NCBI GenBank assembly: GCA_003349915.1
Contig: QFXE01000001.1
Location: forward strand, 62,001-126,000
From: an endosymbiont of Escarpia spicata
Lineage (GTDB): Bacteria; Pseudomonadota; Gammaproteobacteria; Chromatiales; Chromatiaceae
Reading direction: 5' to 3'
Length of the DNA stretch: 64,000 nt
Under the pieces are notes generated by a model. That model did not search any database. It was given only the letters and a program-made list of their open reading frames with translations, and was not told the origin of the DNA. The position numbers and the translations under genes are program-made. Positions 54,028-63,316 of this stretch are shown piece by piece (the first letter of the stretch is position 1; each line of letters starts with the position of its first letter).

Positions 54028-54771
54028 GTGTCTCAATCCCAGCTGATCATCGGCCTGCACGCAGTGCGAACTGCGCTCAAGCATGGCGATGCGGTTACCG
54101 GGGTTCGGGTAGAGGCGCGTCGCAGAGACGGCAGAATAAAAGAGATCCTCGGGCTTGCGCGGCAGGGCGGGGTCGATGTCATACAGGTTGAACGCGCCGA
54201 ACTCGATGCGCTCTCCCGTGGTGAAAACCACCAGGGCGTGGTTGCCTTTACCCAAGCTCCGGCGGTGCGGGATGAAGGTTATCTCAAGCGTCTGCTGGAG
54301 GGTCTGGATAGTGCCCCTTTTCTGCTGGTGCTTGATGGTGTCCAGGATCCGCATAACCTTGGCGCATGTCTGCGCACCGCTGATGCTGCCGGGATACATG
54401 CCGTGATAACCCCCAGGGATCGCTCTGTTGGCTTGACGCCGGTGGCCTGCAAGGTAGCCAGCGGCGCGGCTGAAACGGTTCCCTTTGTCCAGGTCACCAA
54501 TCTGGTGCGCACCTTAAAGTGGCTGCAGGAGCAGGGGATCTGGCTTATCGGTACTGTGGGTGAGGCGGAAGCCGGACTCTACCAGGCGGATCTCAAAGGA
54601 CCTTTGGCTATTATTATGGGTGGCGAAGGCAAGGGTATGCGTCGACTGACCCGCGAGCAGTGTGATGCCCTGGTTCATATGCCCATGTTGGGGGCCGTAG
54701 AGAGCCTCAATGTCTCGGTTGCCACCGGTGTTTGTCTCTTCGAAGCCCTCAGACAGCGCATTTCTGATTAG
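54028..54771 (+). CDS. rlmB: 23S rRNA (guanosine-2'-O-)-methyltransferase
   Basis: A 247-residue SPOUT enzyme with the three SpoU motifs: LDGVQDPHNLGACLRTADAAG, MGGEGKGMRRL and SLNVSVATGVCLFEALRQR. It methylates G2251 of 23S rRNA. The N-terminal L30e-like domain (LIIGLHAVRTALKH) is present. It starts with GTG 54028 and forms an operon with rnr. Confidence 0.95.
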   Translation: MSQSQLIIGLHAVRTALKHGDAVTGVRVEARRRDGRIKEILGLARQGGVDVIQVERAELDALSRGENHQGVVAFTQAPAVRDEGYLKRLLEGLDSAPFLLVLDGVQDPHNLGACLRTADAAGIHAVITPRDRSVGLTPVACKVASGAAETVPFVQVTNLVRTLKWLQEQGIWLIGTVGEAEAGLYQADLKGPLAIIMGGEGKGMRRLTREQCDALVHMPMLGAVESLNVSVATGVCLFEALRQRISD

Positions 54772-54831
54772 CTTTTTCCCCTGTTTTTAATCGATTTGGG
54801 AATTATCTCTCTAAAAAGTGTGGTTTAAAAG

Positions 54832-54872
54832 TTGACTAAATTACTTGGTTACTGCTAATCTTATTACCAAGT
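54832..54872 (+). promoter_or_regulatory. iscR promoter with a partial IscR-type site
   Basis: TTGACT (54832-54837) and extended -10 TGC-TAATCT (54853-54861), 18 bases apart, form a clear sigma70 promoter. TTGACTAAATTACTTGG resembles the left half of a type 1 IscR site. Inverted repeat arms ACTTGGT and ACCAAGT (54843-54849, 54866-54872) flank the -10. Autoregulation is inferred from the E. coli system. Confidence 0.65.
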
Positions 54873-54917
54873 AAATTAGTAGGAAATGTGTTTGCGCATT
54901 TTAGGAGCGAGATAAAG

Positions 54918-55385
54918 ATGAGATTGTCAACGAAAGGCCGATATGCAGTTACCGCCATGTTGGATCTGGCACTGAATGGTGCAGATGGTCCGGTGACCCT
55001 GGCCGAAATTTCTGAAAATCAGGGTATTTCACTATCCTATCTGGAGCAGCTGTTTGCCTCTCTGCGTGCAAAAGAGCTGGTACGAGGTGTTCGTGGTCCT
55101 GGTGGTGGGTACTATCTTGGCCGCAATGCCGATGATATCTCCATTGCAAATATCATTTGCGCTGTTGATGAGTGGGTAGAATTTACCCGCTGCGGCGGCC
55201 GTAAGAACTGCAGTGGCGGTGAGCGCTGTCTGACCCACTCTCTATGGGATGACCTGAGTAGCGAAATCTTCGATTTCCTGACCAAAATCTCGCTCGGCGA
55301 TCTGATCCGGCGTGGGGAACACAAGAAAGCCGACAAAGCGGCACACTTGAGCGTCGTCGACGATGAGGGTTCCCGCGCGGCCTGA
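54918..55385 (+). CDS. iscR: Iron-sulfur cluster regulator IscR
   Basis: A 155-residue Rrf2 protein with the wHTH N-terminus ([19 protein letters not shown]) and the IscR cluster ligands C92, C98, C104 and H107, in exactly the E. coli numbering. It senses Fe-S status by binding a [2Fe-2S] cluster. Unlike in most gammaproteobacteria, iscS, iscU and iscA do not follow; a terminator and then prmB come next. ATG 54918 with AGGAG upstream is the start; a longer frame to 54888 is rejected. Confidence 0.93.
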   Translation: MRLSTKGRYAVTAMLDLALNGADGPVTLAEISENQGISLSYLEQLFASLRAKELVRGVRGPGGGYYLGRNADDISIANIICAVDEWVEFTRCGGRKNCSGGERCLTHSLWDDLSSEIFDFLTKISLGDLIRRGEHKKADKAAHLSVVDDEGSRAA

Positions 55386-55404
55386 TCTATTCCTGATTAC
55401 TCAT

Positions 55405-55478
55405 ATCCCTGACAGATTGTCAGGGATAGTGGCAAGCGGGCTGTTGAAACCTCCGGTTTCGGCAGCCCGTTTCTGTTT
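55405..55478 (+). terminator. Double hairpin terminator after iscR
   Basis: ATCCCTGACA/TGTCAGGGAT (55405-55427) and then a strong stem CGGGCTG/CAGCCCG (55437-55443 and 55463-55469) with inner GAAACC/GGTTTC, followed by TTTCTGTTT. The second is a good Rho-independent terminator, so iscR is probably monocistronic. Confidence 0.8.
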
Positions 55479-55584
55479 GTGGAAAATAATTCGAAATTCA
55501 GATTGCCCGAAAATCCAAATCTTGGTGAGAAATCCGGGTTAATGGGCTATGATTTACGCTTTTTTTCCGGGCACTGCCACTCGA

Positions 55585-56478
55585 ATGCAATCTTTGCAGA
55601 CCATAGCCGACTTCATCCGTTGGGGCGCAAGTCGTTTCAATGAGGCGGATCTGTTTTTCGGGCATGGTACGGACAATGCGATCGATGAAGCCGCAGTGCT
55701 TGTGTTGCATGCGCTTCATCTGCCGCCTGATTTTCCCGGCAGCTGGTTTCAGAGTCGCCTCACCCAGGCGGAACGGACAGATGTCACCCTGCTGCTGAAG
55801 CGTCGCATAGATGAACGTCTCCCAGCTGCCTATCTGACCGGTGAAGCCTGGTTTGCCGGGCTGCGGTTCAACGTCAACGAGCATGTGCTGGTACCCCGCT
55901 CTCCGATTGCTGAATTGGTGGAACATGAATTTGAACCCTGGATCGAGGCGGGTCGCATCTCCCGGGTACTCGATCTCTGTTGTGGTAGCGGCTGTATCGG
56001 CATTGCTGCAGCGGCCTATCTGCCGGATGCAGTGGTGGATCTGGCGGATATTTCCGACCTGGCACTACAGGTGGCGGCGGGCAATGTCGCGGAACATGAC
56101 TTGGGCGATCGGGTCGAAGTCGTACAGTCCGACCTTTTTTCCGCCCTGGAAGGCCGTCAGTACGACGTGATCGTATGCAATCCGCCTTATGTGAGCGAGT
56201 CGGAGATGAATCAGTTGCCGGAGGAGTATCATCGGGAACCCCGGCTCGGACTGACGGCTGACGAGGAAGGGCTGGCGCTGGTCGCCCGGATTCTGCGGGA
56301 GGCCTCCAGTCATCTGACGTCCTGGGGTATCATAGTGATTGAAGTGGGAAGCAGCGCGGAGACGCTGGTGGCACGCTATCCTGAGATTCCTTTTACCTGG
56401 CTCGAATTCGAGCGTGGAGGGGACGGCGTTTTTCTGTTTACAGCCGAAGAATTGGTTAGATATCGCGAGACCTTTTGA
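55585..56478 (+). CDS. prmB: 50S ribosomal protein L3 glutamine methyltransferase
   Basis: A 297-residue PrmB of the HemK/PrmA-like group. SAM motif I is VLDLCCGSGCIGI, and the glutamine-methyltransferase NPPY motif (VCNPPYV) is intact. The N-terminal helical domain (LQTIADFIRWGASRFNEADLFFGHGT) distinguishes PrmB from PrmC. It methylates a glutamine of ribosomal protein L3. ATG 55585 is preferred to the frame start at 55549. A small unknown gene follows. Confidence 0.92.
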   Translation: MQSLQTIADFIRWGASRFNEADLFFGHGTDNAIDEAAVLVLHALHLPPDFPGSWFQSRLTQAERTDVTLLLKRRIDERLPAAYLTGEAWFAGLRFNVNEHVLVPRSPIAELVEHEFEPWIEAGRISRVLDLCCGSGCIGIAAAAYLPDAVVDLADISDLALQVAAGNVAEHDLGDRVEVVQSDLFSALEGRQYDVIVCNPPYVSESEMNQLPEEYHREPRLGLTADEEGLALVARILREASSHLTSWGIIVIEVGSSAETLVARYPEIPFTWLEFERGGDGVFLFTAEELVRYRETF

Positions 56479-56501
56479 CGGATTGCGAGGGAGTATAGTC
56501 G

Positions 56502-56825
56502 ATGAGTTTGCAGCGCGCCCGGAGTGCTGAAGAGTACGTGGAGTGGATCAGGCAAGCCGTGTTTGAGGTGCAGGATCTTCGCAGCTGTATGGAGTACGAG
56601 CTGGAGGAGATGGAACGATTCCCCGCCTTCCTGGCTCACTTGGAGGAGGGGATCACGACGATCCAGCAGAGCATGGTCGATGGCGAATATCATTTTGGCC
56701 GGGAAGATCTGCCTTTCATGGATATGGTAAACCGGCACGCAGACGATATTCCCTTCGCCGTGCTGTTGCGGCAGATAAATGAAACGCATCGCAAGGGGAT
56801 CGATGTGGATGCATCCAACGACTGA
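56502..56825 (+). CDS. Small helical protein of unknown function
   Basis: A 107-residue acidic helical protein between prmB and hemN, all on the same strand with short gaps (23 and 30 bases). I do not recognise it. It has one cysteine, no membrane segment, and a glutamate-rich helix around residues 30-45. The spacing suggests one transcript with its neighbours. Confidence 0.75.
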   Translation: MSLQRARSAEEYVEWIRQAVFEVQDLRSCMEYELEEMERFPAFLAHLEEGITTIQQSMVDGEYHFGREDLPFMDMVNRHADDIPFAVLLRQINETHRKGIDVDASND

Positions 56826-56855
56826 AAAGCCTCTGGCTGAAAACGAGAAACAACT

Positions 56856-58241
56856 ATGGATCAATCAATTGTCTTCGATCTTGACCTGATCGCAAAATAT
56901 GATCAGAGCGGGCCGCGTTACACCTCCTATCCTACAGCCGTACAGTTTCACGAGGGTTTTGGAGAAGCCGACTACCGGCGGATTGCCCAGGAGAGCAATG
57001 CTTCCGGTGATCCACTATCGCTCTATTTCCACATCCCGTTTTGCGACACGGTATGTTTCTATTGCGCCTGCAACAAGGTAGCGACCAAGGATCGAAGCCT
57101 TGCAGACAAGTACCTGCAGCGGGTTTACAAAGAAATGGAGATGCAGGGGGCACTCTTTGACCGCTCCCGCAAGGTGGAGCAGCTGCATTGGGGTGGTGGA
57201 ACCCCGACCTTTATCAGTCATGATGAGATGCGTGAGCTGGTGCGGCAGACGCGCAAACACTTTACGCTGCTCGATGATGACAGTGGTGAGTACTCCATAG
57301 AAATAGATCCCCGGGAGGCCTTGGGCGATACCATCAAGGTGTTGCGTGAGCTGGGTTTTAACCGTATGAGCCTGGGAGTGCAGGATTTCGAGGAGAGTGT
57401 GCAAAAGGCGGTCAACCGCATCCAGTCGAAAGAGGATACGCTGAGTGTCCTGCAGTCGGCCAGGGATGAGGGTTTTCGGTCGATCAGCATTGATTTGATC
57501 TATGGCCTGCCGTTTCAGAGCCTCGGCAGTTTTGAAGGGACTTTGGATCAGATTCTGGAAGTCGACCCTGACCGGCTCTCTGTTTTCAACTATGCGCACC
57601 TGCCAGAACGCTTCAAGCCCCAGCGGCGTATCAATGAGGCTGAGCTTCCGAGTCCACAGGAGAAGCTCGATATCCTCCAGATGACCATCGAAAAGCTCAC
57701 CGGGGCAGGTTATGTCTATGTCGGCATGGATCATTTCGCCAAGCCTGATGATGAGTTGGTCATTGCCCAACGGAACGGTACGCTCTATCGAAACTTCCAG
57801 GGTTACTCCACCCATGCGGATTGTGATCTGGTGGCGTTAGGTGCAACATCCATCGGCATGGTCGGGCCGACCTATGCACAGAATAAACGCACACTGGATG
57901 AATATTATGATCGTATCGACCAGGGGAAACTTGCGGTTTTTCGCGGGGTGGAGCTGAATCGGGACGACCTGATTCGTCGGGATGTCATTACCCGATTGAT
58001 CTGCCATTTCACCCTCAATTTCGCTGCCGTCAACGCCCGGTGGGAGATCGATTTCCAGAATTATTTTGCCTCAGAGCTCAACAACCTGAGTGGGATGGCA
58101 GAAGACGGACTGGTGAACCTCACAGAGAGAGGCATAGATGTCCTGCCAAGAGGAAGACTCTTGATAAGAAATATCTGCATGCTGTTTGATGCCTACCTGA
58201 ATTCCAAAGAGTCTAAAGGCAGTTTTTCTAAAGTAATTTGA
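56856..58241 (+). CDS. hemN: Oxygen-independent coproporphyrinogen III oxidase
   Basis: A 461-residue radical SAM enzyme. The CX3CX2C cluster motif (C63, C67, C70) is followed by a further Cys (CFYCAC), as in E. coli HemN. The GGGTPT motif (about 112-117) and the C-terminal HemN domain (VYVGMDHFAKPDDEL) are present. It decarboxylates coproporphyrinogen III to protoporphyrinogen IX without oxygen, supporting haem synthesis under low oxygen. The 288 bases after it hold no gene or clear promoter. Confidence 0.96.
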   Translation: MDQSIVFDLDLIAKYDQSGPRYTSYPTAVQFHEGFGEADYRRIAQESNASGDPLSLYFHIPFCDTVCFYCACNKVATKDRSLADKYLQRVYKEMEMQGALFDRSRKVEQLHWGGGTPTFISHDEMRELVRQTRKHFTLLDDDSGEYSIEIDPREALGDTIKVLRELGFNRMSLGVQDFEESVQKAVNRIQSKEDTLSVLQSARDEGFRSISIDLIYGLPFQSLGSFEGTLDQILEVDPDRLSVFNYAHLPERFKPQRRINEAELPSPQEKLDILQMTIEKLTGAGYVYVGMDHFAKPDDELVIAQRNGTLYRNFQGYSTHADCDLVALGATSIGMVGPTYAQNKRTLDEYYDRIDQGKLAVFRGVELNRDDLIRRDVITRLICHFTLNFAAVNARWEIDFQNYFASELNNLSGMAEDGLVNLTERGIDVLPRGRLLIRNICMLFDAYLNSKESKGSFSKVI

Positions 58242-58529
58242 TTTCAGGTCGCTGAAGGAATGCCGGCTTTTGTATTTGGCATGCTCTGTAACACTATTTT
58301 ACCAATAGTCACTCCGGGTGACTGAAGGGGAGATCGTCTTCTCAATATTGCTGCTGGTTAAGGAATACAATTCGTCACTATTGCTTACCCCGATGACGTT
58401 GATGTTCTGCGGGTGTACATGGGATTATTAACAGCTTGATCATTGCCCGCTCTTTCTGGGCGAGGTGGTCGATTCAATATCGATCAATTGATCGGCTGGC
58501 ATGGAATAAGGTGCTGAAAAGAGGCTTTA

Positions 58530-59945
58530 ATGTTTGACGAAAAATCAAGGGAAATAAGTAGGTTATTATACCTGCTTGATATTCTGCTAACGCTATTGGT
58601 GTTTCTGCTGGCATACCGTTTGCGTCAGATATTCATTCCTGGCGTCAATGCAGATCTGGTATCTCATTTTGCCTTGGTGCCACTTGTCTGGGTGCCACTG
58701 GGATATTTCCTCTCTCGTTTTGGCGCCTACAGTGGACTGCGGGTTGTCTCCATTCCATCCTATGCCTGGATGGTGGCAAAGGCTTTGGGGATCAGTCTTG
58801 CACTACTTATCGGATTGCTTTTTTTGCTCAAGGTACAATTTGTCAGTCGTCCTTTGATGGTGACATTTGCTGCGCTCGACATTTTTGTTCTTGTCGGTGT
58901 TCGTGCGGGCCTCAAATGGTGGTATTTCAGGCGGTCGATACAGAAAGGCGAAAATTTCCTCAAAGTTCTGGTTATCGGTGTGGGTGAGAGAGCCCAGCGC
59001 CTGACGGAAATGTTGAATCGCCATAGCGAGTGGGGCATTGATATCGTGGGCTACCTCGATACTGACCCGGAACACGTCGGTGAAGAAGTGATGGGTGCGA
59101 AAGTGCTTGCCACGGCAGATAAAATACAGGAGATCCTGACCAGTCAGGTAATCGATGAGGTGATTTTGGCAGTGCCGCGCAGCCGCTTGAGTCACATGGA
59201 GGAGATTGTCAGCGCCTGCGAAGAGCAGGGCGTTCGCTTTCGGTTTATGGCGGATGTTTTCGATATGGAAGTTGCCCGCACACAACTGGTGGATCTCGAT
59301 GGTATCCCGCTGCTGACATTTGATCCTGTTGCACAGAATGAAGGCATGCTACTGGCCAAACGCCTGATGGATCTGATCATTGTGCTGGCAGCCATGCCTG
59401 TCATTCTGCCTGTAATGGGATTAATTGCGCTTGCCATCAAACTTGATGATGGCGGCCCGGTTTTTTTCGTCCAACATCGGGTGGGTTTGCGTAAACGCCT
59501 GTTTCCCATGCTCAAATTCCGCTCGATGGTGGTGGATGCTGAGGCCAAGATGAAAGAGATTGAACACTTGAACGAGGCTGAGGGGCCCATCTTCAAGATA
59601 GAAAGAGATCCCAGGGTAACCCGAATAGGTGATTTTATCCGCAAGACGAGTCTCGACGAATTCCCACAATTGCTGAATGTTATACGGGGCCACATGAGCC
59701 TGGTAGGCCCCCGCCCGATGTCCCAGCGCGATGTTGAATTGTTCGACAGTGGTATCCAGCGCAAGCGGTTCAGTGTGAAGCCCGGATTGACCTGTATCTG
59801 GCAAATTTCAGGCCGGAGTAACCTGCCATTCGAAAAATGGCTGGAACTGGACCTGAAATATATCGATGAATGGTCACTCTGGCTCGACCTGAAAATCCTC
59901 CTATTAACCATACCGGTTGTTCTCAAGGGAAGTGGTGCTGTCTAG
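58530..59945 (+). CDS. Polyprenyl-phosphate sugar phosphotransferase (EPS priming enzyme)
   Basis: A 471-residue EpsB/WcaJ-like initiating transferase. Four N-terminal membrane helices (about 10-115), a nucleotide-binding CoA_binding_3-like domain (VLVIGVGERAQRLTEML near 148), one further helix at 275-300 and a C-terminal bacterial sugar transferase domain (KFRSMVVDAEAKM, RKTSLDEFPQLLNVI, VGPRPM, RFSVKPGLTCIWQ). It puts the first sugar phosphate on undecaprenyl phosphate to start an exopolysaccharide or O-unit. It is the first gene of the polysaccharide cluster. Confidence 0.93.
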   Translation: MFDEKSREISRLLYLLDILLTLLVFLLAYRLRQIFIPGVNADLVSHFALVPLVWVPLGYFLSRFGAYSGLRVVSIPSYAWMVAKALGISLALLIGLLFLLKVQFVSRPLMVTFAALDIFVLVGVRAGLKWWYFRRSIQKGENFLKVLVIGVGERAQRLTEMLNRHSEWGIDIVGYLDTDPEHVGEEVMGAKVLATADKIQEILTSQVIDEVILAVPRSRLSHMEEIVSACEEQGVRFRFMADVFDMEVARTQLVDLDGIPLLTFDPVAQNEGMLLAKRLMDLIIVLAAMPVILPVMGLIALAIKLDDGGPVFFVQHRVGLRKRLFPMLKFRSMVVDAEAKMKEIEHLNEAEGPIFKIERDPRVTRIGDFIRKTSLDEFPQLLNVIRGHMSLVGPRPMSQRDVELFDSGIQRKRFSVKPGLTCIWQISGRSNLPFEKWLELDLKYIDEWSLWLDLKILLLTIPVVLKGSGAV

Positions 59946-60050
59946 GGTCTCCCAATACAAAAAAAGCGCCGCGTTGCTGTCTGAAGTCGGGCCGGACGCT
60001 GCATCCATTCATAAACATCCGTCTTGTTTGTTCAATTACTACGAAATGGC

Positions 60051-60806
60051 ATGAAGATGACCTCACCCGCAAAGATAAACCTGTTTGGTATTCCCGTAGA
60101 AGCTATGGGAATGGAAGAGGCGCTCGATACTGTCCATCATGCGATTTCTCAACATGAGCCGCTGCAGATTGGGGTGGTGAATGCCGCCAAGGTCGTAAAC
60201 ATGCATCGTGATCCCGCACTGCGTGAGGATGTGTTGTCATCCGACATCATTTTTGCTGACGGGGCGGCAGTGGTGTTGGCAAGCAAAATATTGGGTCACT
60301 CATTGCCTGAACGTGTCACCGGGATTGATCTGATGTTTGGCATGTTCGAAAGAGGTAAGGAACATGGCTATCGTGTCTACTGTCTCGGGGCGACCGAAGA
60401 GGTCTCCAAAAAGGTCGAGGAAAATATCGCACATGACTATCCGGGTTTGATACTGGCCGGCAGACACCACGGTTACTATTCCGAGGATGAACAGCAGTCA
60501 ATTGCCGACGATATCAAGAATTCAAAGGCCGATATTCTTCTGGTGGCGATGACCTCTCCCAAGAAAGAACAGTTTCTGGCCAAATGGATGGACTACATGG
60601 GTGTCTCGGTCTGTCATGGGGTCGGCGGTTCGTTCGACGTTTATTCGGGCAAGGTTGAGCGTGCTCCAGAACGCTGGCAGAAATTGGGCCTGGAGTGGCT
60701 GTATCGGGTCAAACAGGAGCCAGGGCGTCTATGGAAACGGTATCTCTTTACGAATCTAGCCTTTATAGGGTTGTTGATGAAAGAAAAACTGGGACTTCTC
60801 AAGTAG
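60051..60806 (+). CDS. WecG/TagA/CpsF-family glycosyltransferase
   Basis: A 251-residue transferase of the WecG/TagA family. GVVNAAKVVNMHRDP, ADGAAVVLASKILG and MTSPKKEQFL...GVGGSFDVYSGKVERAPERWQKLGLEWLYR give the family fold, including the conserved Asp (FADG). It adds N-acetylmannosamine or a related sugar to a lipid-linked precursor. The start is uncertain between ATG 60051 and 60057; the frame from 60024 has no family sequence. It follows the priming transferase by 105 bases. Confidence 0.92.
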   Translation: MKMTSPAKINLFGIPVEAMGMEEALDTVHHAISQHEPLQIGVVNAAKVVNMHRDPALREDVLSSDIIFADGAAVVLASKILGHSLPERVTGIDLMFGMFERGKEHGYRVYCLGATEEVSKKVEENIAHDYPGLILAGRHHGYYSEDEQQSIADDIKNSKADILLVAMTSPKKEQFLAKWMDYMGVSVCHGVGGSFDVYSGKVERAPERWQKLGLEWLYRVKQEPGRLWKRYLFTNLAFIGLLMKEKLGLLK

Positions 60807-60823
60807 GGGATTGAGTCAGCCAG

Positions 60824-62284
60824 ATGATCAGAATTACCCTCCTTTATATGCTCGTACTCTTTTTTTGCGGTTACGCGTTCAAAGATTGGTACAAGTCCCT
60901 TTGCGTCCTTATTGCGTTGATGGCAGTTGTCGAGCATCCCGATATGCCCAAGACAATCTTGGGCATACAGGGACTCAATCTGTGGAACCTGCTGCTGCTG
61001 TTCACTGTGATGGGTTTTCTTAGAAGTAAGGGCGAAGAGAAGCTGAAATGGGATATGTCAAAATTCCTCACCCTGCTTCTTTGGGCTTATCTGGGGTTTG
61101 TCCTGGTTGGTTTTGTTCGACTCATCACTGATCTAAGCGTCGTTAACAGTTACCAGCTTTTTGTTGGGCGGGAAGCACTGACCACTATGGATGTGATCTC
61201 TGAGCGTTTTATCAATACGCTGAAATTTTTGGCTCCGGCAGTATTGGTTTTTTATGGCTGTAACAGTGAGGAGCGCATGCGATTAACCATGGCTGTGATT
61301 CTTATCGTCTACTTTCTGATTGCAATACAGGTGATCAGGGCGATGCCGGTTATGGCCCTCATCGATGGTGATGGGGACAAGCTGACACGATTGAGCCTGA
61401 AGATTATGAATAAAGAGGTGGGTTTTCATCGTGTGGATGTCTCCATGATGTTGGCAGGAGGGTCTTGGGCGATATTTTCTGCACGAATGCTTATGCCAAG
61501 CAAAACAACAGCTCTGTTTATCTGGTTTGCCAGTTTTATCGCTTTTTTTGGTCAGGCTCTGACCGGTGGGCGGACGGGTTATGGGACCTGGGGGGTGATC
61601 GGCTTGGTCGTGGGTGTCTTCAAATGGAGAAAGCTACTGGTTCTGGGCCCGATATTTCTTATTGTGATAGTTATGCTCATACCTGCAACAAGAGACAGGA
61701 TGATGCAGGGGTTTTCCGAGGATTCCATCGATACCAATGAGCAACTGGAGAAAGAGGGTTTAACGGGCGCGAACGAGGGACAACCGGATTGGTATACGAT
61801 CACCGCAGGACGGAGTGTTGCCTGGCCGTTTGTCATCGATAAGATCGGAGAGAGCCCTTGGTGGGGACACGGCAGGGAGGCGATGCAAAGCACCGGTATC
61901 AGTGAGTTTTTATGGGATTATCTACATGAGGGTTTCCCCCATCCGCATAATGCCTATCTACAGTGGACGCTAGACAATGGTTATATAGCACTTGCAGTTG
62001 TCATGCTTTTCTATCTCTCTGCAATAAAAGCTTCATTGAGTATTTTCCGGGATAAACGAAGTGACTATTTCACTGCGGTTGGAGGCATTGCTTTTTCCCT
62101 TATAGCTGCCCAACTTATCGCCTCAGTGGGGAGTCAGTCATTTTATCCGCGGGAAAGCGCGGTGACGATGCTGTGCGCTATGTTTTTGATGTTACGACTG
62201 TTTACCCAGCGTAAGAAGATGAACAAACAATTTTCCGATACCCGTACAAAACAAGAAGTGGACGAAAGACTTTGGCTGAATTAG
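60824..62284 (+). CDS. O-antigen polymerase/ligase-like membrane protein
   Basis: A 486-residue protein with about 12 membrane helices and a periplasmic loop around 300-370 (with HPHNAYLQWTLDNGY near 378, the Wzy/WaaL His-rich motif). It should polymerise or ligate polysaccharide repeats. It is poorly conserved, as usual for the family, so the exact activity cannot be chosen. It overlaps the next gene by 13 bases. Confidence 0.85.
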   Translation: MIRITLLYMLVLFFCGYAFKDWYKSLCVLIALMAVVEHPDMPKTILGIQGLNLWNLLLLFTVMGFLRSKGEEKLKWDMSKFLTLLLWAYLGFVLVGFVRLITDLSVVNSYQLFVGREALTTMDVISERFINTLKFLAPAVLVFYGCNSEERMRLTMAVILIVYFLIAIQVIRAMPVMALIDGDGDKLTRLSLKIMNKEVGFHRVDVSMMLAGGSWAIFSARMLMPSKTTALFIWFASFIAFFGQALTGGRTGYGTWGVIGLVVGVFKWRKLLVLGPIFLIVIVMLIPATRDRMMQGFSEDSIDTNEQLEKEGLTGANEGQPDWYTITAGRSVAWPFVIDKIGESPWWGHGREAMQSTGISEFLWDYLHEGFPHPHNAYLQWTLDNGYIALAVVMLFYLSAIKASLSIFRDKRSDYFTAVGGIAFSLIAAQLIASVGSQSFYPRESAVTMLCAMFLMLRLFTQRKKMNKQFSDTRTKQEVDERLWLN

Positions 62285-63264
62285 CAAATGGAAAAATCAA
62301 GCTTGTGTATCTGTTGGCGGCGAGCCATTCCGGCTCAACACTTACAGCGATGCTGCTCAACTCTCATCCTGACACTCATACTACAGGTGAGTTGAAAGTC
62401 ACTGCGCTTGGGGATATTGATCGGTATCGCTGTTCCTGTCAGGCGCTGATCAAAGAGTGTCCGTTCTGGAATAAAGTCAATAAGCGGATGGCTGATAAAG
62501 GCTATCAGTTTGAGATTGCCCGAGCGGGAACTGATTTTAGAGGCATTGGTAGCAATTATGTAAAGAGGCTGCTTCGCCCTCTCTTTAGGGGTGGGATGCT
62601 GGAGTTTGTTCGTGATACTGCATTGATGCTGGATCCCACATGGCGCAGAGAGTATCCAAAAATACTCAAGAAAAATGAAGATTTGATCCACTCCGTAGCC
62701 GAGGTTTCTGGCAAAAAGGTTATTGTCGACTCTTCCAAAATCGGTTTGAGGCTGAAATTCATCAAGCGGATTAAGTCGATCGACTTAAAAGTCGTACGAG
62801 TCAATCGTGATGGAAGGGCTGTTGCCCTGACCTATATGGACCCCGCCGGTTTTGCCGATGCGACAAATCCCGAGTTACGCGGTGGTGGTATGGGTGGAGA
62901 CCGGCGTGAAGATATGGTTAGCATGCAGGAAGCGGCAAGGCGCTGGCTGCGAAGCAATGAAGAGGCCGATGCTATCGCTGCGAGCCTGAGCACTGATCAG
63001 CTTGTGCAGATAAAATATGAGGATCTCTGCGCCGACCCGGACAAAATACTTGGCGAAGTATTTACCTTTATCGGTGTCGATCCTGACAAAAGAGTGAAAG
63101 ATTTTCGCAGCGTCGAACATCATGTCATTGGAAATGGTATGCGCTTGGATGACAGGAGTGAAATTAGCCTGGACGAGCGTTGGAAAGAGAGATTGACTGA
63201 AGAGGATCTGCGCATATTCTCTGGGATTGCGGGTGAGAAAAACCGTGCGCTTGGTTATTCTTGA
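62272..63264 (+). CDS. Sulfotransferase family protein
   Basis: A 330-residue PAPS-dependent sulfotransferase. The 5'-phosphosulfate loop ASHSGSTLTAM is at about 17-27, and the 3'-phosphate region lies around VVRVNRDGRAVALTY (about 178-193). It would sulfate a polysaccharide or lipid. The start is probably TTG 62272, which overlaps the preceding stop; a GTG at 62305 is an alternative but would cut into the first beta strand. Sulfated surface polysaccharide in a sulfur oxidiser is notable. Confidence 0.85.
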   Translation: MAELANGKIKLVYLLAASHSGSTLTAMLLNSHPDTHTTGELKVTALGDIDRYRCSCQALIKECPFWNKVNKRMADKGYQFEIARAGTDFRGIGSNYVKRLLRPLFRGGMLEFVRDTALMLDPTWRREYPKILKKNEDLIHSVAEVSGKKVIVDSSKIGLRLKFIKRIKSIDLKVVRVNRDGRAVALTYMDPAGFADATNPELRGGGMGGDRREDMVSMQEAARRWLRSNEEADAIAASLSTDQLVQIKYEDLCADPDKILGEVFTFIGVDPDKRVKDFRSVEHHVIGNGMRLDDRSEISLDERWKERLTEEDLRIFSGIAGEKNRALGYS

Positions 63265-63316
63265 GAGTTGCTGGCAGACAGTGGAAATTCAATAAATTGC
63301 GTTGATGACTGGAAGA

